A stretch of 64,000 bases of DNA. Source: Puccinia triticina (lineage: Eukaryota > Basidiomycota > Pucciniomycetes > Pucciniales > Pucciniaceae). How positions within the stretch are numbered: the first letter of the stretch is position 1; every line of letters starts with the position of its first letter. The notes under the pieces were generated by a model. That model searched no databases. It saw nothing but the letters and a program-made list of their open reading frames with translations, and was not told the DNA's origin. Positions 62,616 to 64,000 of this stretch are shown here, one piece after another. The stretch covers positions 5,538,001 through 5,602,000 of the forward strand of contig NC_070568.1 of assembly GCF_026914185.1 (NCBI RefSeq), read 5' to 3'. Made by a program: the position numbers and the translations under genes.

Positions 62616-64000
62616 ATGTCGGACAGCGGTAGCAATCACAAACATTTATCCCAGCCCAATTCTCCCAAAGACCCTGACAACAGGACGGTACGTCAACCTC
62701 TTGCAGGCTTCACGGCCGGAAATCGACTAGACCTATGCTCACGCATCTCTCATCCAATGCAAACGTGTAGGGGAAATGTTCACCCGCAAAGACATACAAT
62801 ACGATCTGATGAGCAACATTTTGTAAGTCCCCAGACGCCGTCCCCAGAATCGGGATCTGAAGAAGGATGAAGAAGATCTGACGTCGACGCTCAATTGCTT
62901 GTGGCGATCAAGCAACGACCGCACTTTTCAGTTCACGAGTCCCCTCGATTGACGGGCCATATCCTTCAAGGAACTCTACGTCGAAACCCTATCCAGATTC
63001 AGTAAGGCTGCCAAAAGTACGGTCAGGCAGCTAGACAACAACCCGCAAGTGAGTCTGTCTGCCTGCCTTTTTGCTCATCTCAGAAAGATCTGCTTTTTCC
63101 CCTGCCTGCTATCTAACTGACTCATCTACCGACAATCCGAGCTAGTGGGCGACAAACTTTTGCATCGCGTCATTCCTCATCAATATTGGCCGAATCAATA
63201 CTACCGTGGCGTGTGAGTCGCCTGGCTTGATCACTCGTGCTGGCTCAAAAGCTGATGGAAATACTGACTTCTATCGGCGCAGTCTATCCCGAGCTCAGGG
63301 CCTACATGAGGACTTACCATCCTGTCCCGTGTCTCCAGAAGGATGAATACTGCCGAACAAATCTACAAGATGCCCCAAGGATCAAGACCATGCTGAAATC
63401 CTGCCAACTACCTTCCGAGTTCAACAACAAACCCAAATCATTACCAGATATTGCAAAGAGAAGCGTCAGTCTTGGAGAGTCTCAACCAATTACTGATCTG
63501 TCAGGCTTACTTCTTATGTTGTTGCTTGATATCACCACAGGCCCTTGGGTATAGACCTCCAACAACTTTTGTCAATCTGATTTTTGAACTATTTGGCGTC
63601 GAACCTGTGAGTCTCTGCAATCGACTGTTAAGCCTGAAACTGACAATGCTGACATACACATTGAGCTGGTCGCAGTATGTTAGCATGAAGTATTTTCCCG
63701 AGGGCTTTGTGCTGCACGACCTCTTCTCACCCAACACGTAGGCCGTTTTACCCATCCGTTTACCTTCATCGTGCACATGAAATACTCTCAATCTTACAGC
63801 CCCCAACTTGACATACACACCTTCCAGGATCCCGACGAAAATAAGGGCATACGCATTCCTTTGGCTAATGCATCATTTCCTGGAAGACCCCTCAGCAATA
63901 ACCAATTTCCAACACGAGTCAAAGATCGAGGCGTTCCAGATTGCCCGACTGGAAGATATCCAGCCCGACTCGTCCCTTGGCGATAGCCCTGAAAACGTGG
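62616..64000 (+). CDS. IES1: INO80 complex subunit Ies1, partial at the right edge
   Basis: Eight exons: 62616-62687, 62731-62822, 62913-63048, 63146-63212, 63283-63464, 63541-63606, 63676-63737, and 63828 to the window end. Seven GT-AG introns of 43-97 bp fit in phase. The Ies1 conserved blocks are in order: FTRKDIQYDLMSNIF, SFKELYVETLSRFSKAAKS, INIGRINTTVAFYPELRAYM then RTYHPVP, NLQDAPRIKTMLKSC, TTFVNLIFELFG, KYFPEGFVLHDLFSP and IRAYAFLWLMHHFLED. Ies1 belongs to the INO80 chromatin remodeller, which moves nucleosomes and acts in transcription and DNA repair. One oddity: an in-frame TGA at 62950-62952, between FTSPLD and RAISF, that no intron removes. The first intron (43 bp) is unusually short. 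Confidence 0.85.

Overview
This 64 kb window looks like nuclear DNA of a basidiomycete fungus, most likely a rust (Pucciniales). Four things support this: short GT-AG introns of about 45-130 bp with CTRAC-like branch sites; host genes of fungal type (a white-collar-2 GATA/PAS regulator and an INO80 subunit Ies1); two short-intron genes for secreted proteins; and a dense, layered load of Copia, Ty3/gypsy, Helitron, hAT and Tc1/mariner sequence. The genus call is inference. No bacterial, organellar or CRISPR features were seen. Most of the window is transposon; host genes lie mainly at 22.8-29.4 kb and 47-64 kb.

Layout. 1-1.7 kb: a Copia Gag fragment cut by an LTR-family sequence. 1.74-10.7 kb: a minus-strand Ty1/copia element with 301-bp LTRs, 5-bp target duplication GTATT and a half-tRNA-iMet primer site. 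Its pol is split at an ACTTG duplication by a 3.2-kb gag-only LTR retrotransposon (3814-7029). 11.15-17.54 kb: a minus-strand Ty3/gypsy element whose 5' LTR carries a Harbinger-like MITE. 17.7-22.1 kb: a small two-exon gene and a Helitron gene (Rep remnant plus Pif1-like helicase) followed by two Helitron 3' ends. 22.9-25.3 kb: an unrecognised multi-exon minus-strand gene. 27.7-29.4 kb: a tiny two-exon candidate and a three-exon secreted protein gene. 30-35 kb: two TA-flanked elements, minisatellites and a 42-bp perfect palindrome. 35.2-41.2 kb: a hAT transposase gene broken by a foldback MITE and by LTR sequences, one of which contains a further solo LTR. 42-46.3 kb: a second Helitron helicase, interrupted by a 696-bp LTR-like insert and a Tc1/mariner element.

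The right third is gene-bearing: WC-2 (47277-48930), a Ser/Pro-rich protein with a C-x2-C..H-x-C motif (50861-52079), a 117-aa secreted Cys-rich protein (53281-53805), a GTPBP1/2-like N-terminal-domain protein (56178-57528), a small basic protein (58532-59115) and an eight-exon IES1 gene that runs off the right edge.

Main points. (1) At least six insertions can be removed on paper at a target duplication to restore an open frame, giving a clear order of nested events. (2) Two unrelated LTR families each contain an intron-like segment whose donor and acceptor are the ends of two copies of the same 27-34 bp repeat. (3) Stops inside the Copia and gypsy polyproteins are all TGA, at least one at a conserved Arg, and LTR-pair differences are all transitions, mostly at CpG, as expected from 5-methylcytosine decay. 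(4) Two Helitron copies have Rep-helicase deletions ending at nearly the same point. All gene models were read by eye without RNA data.
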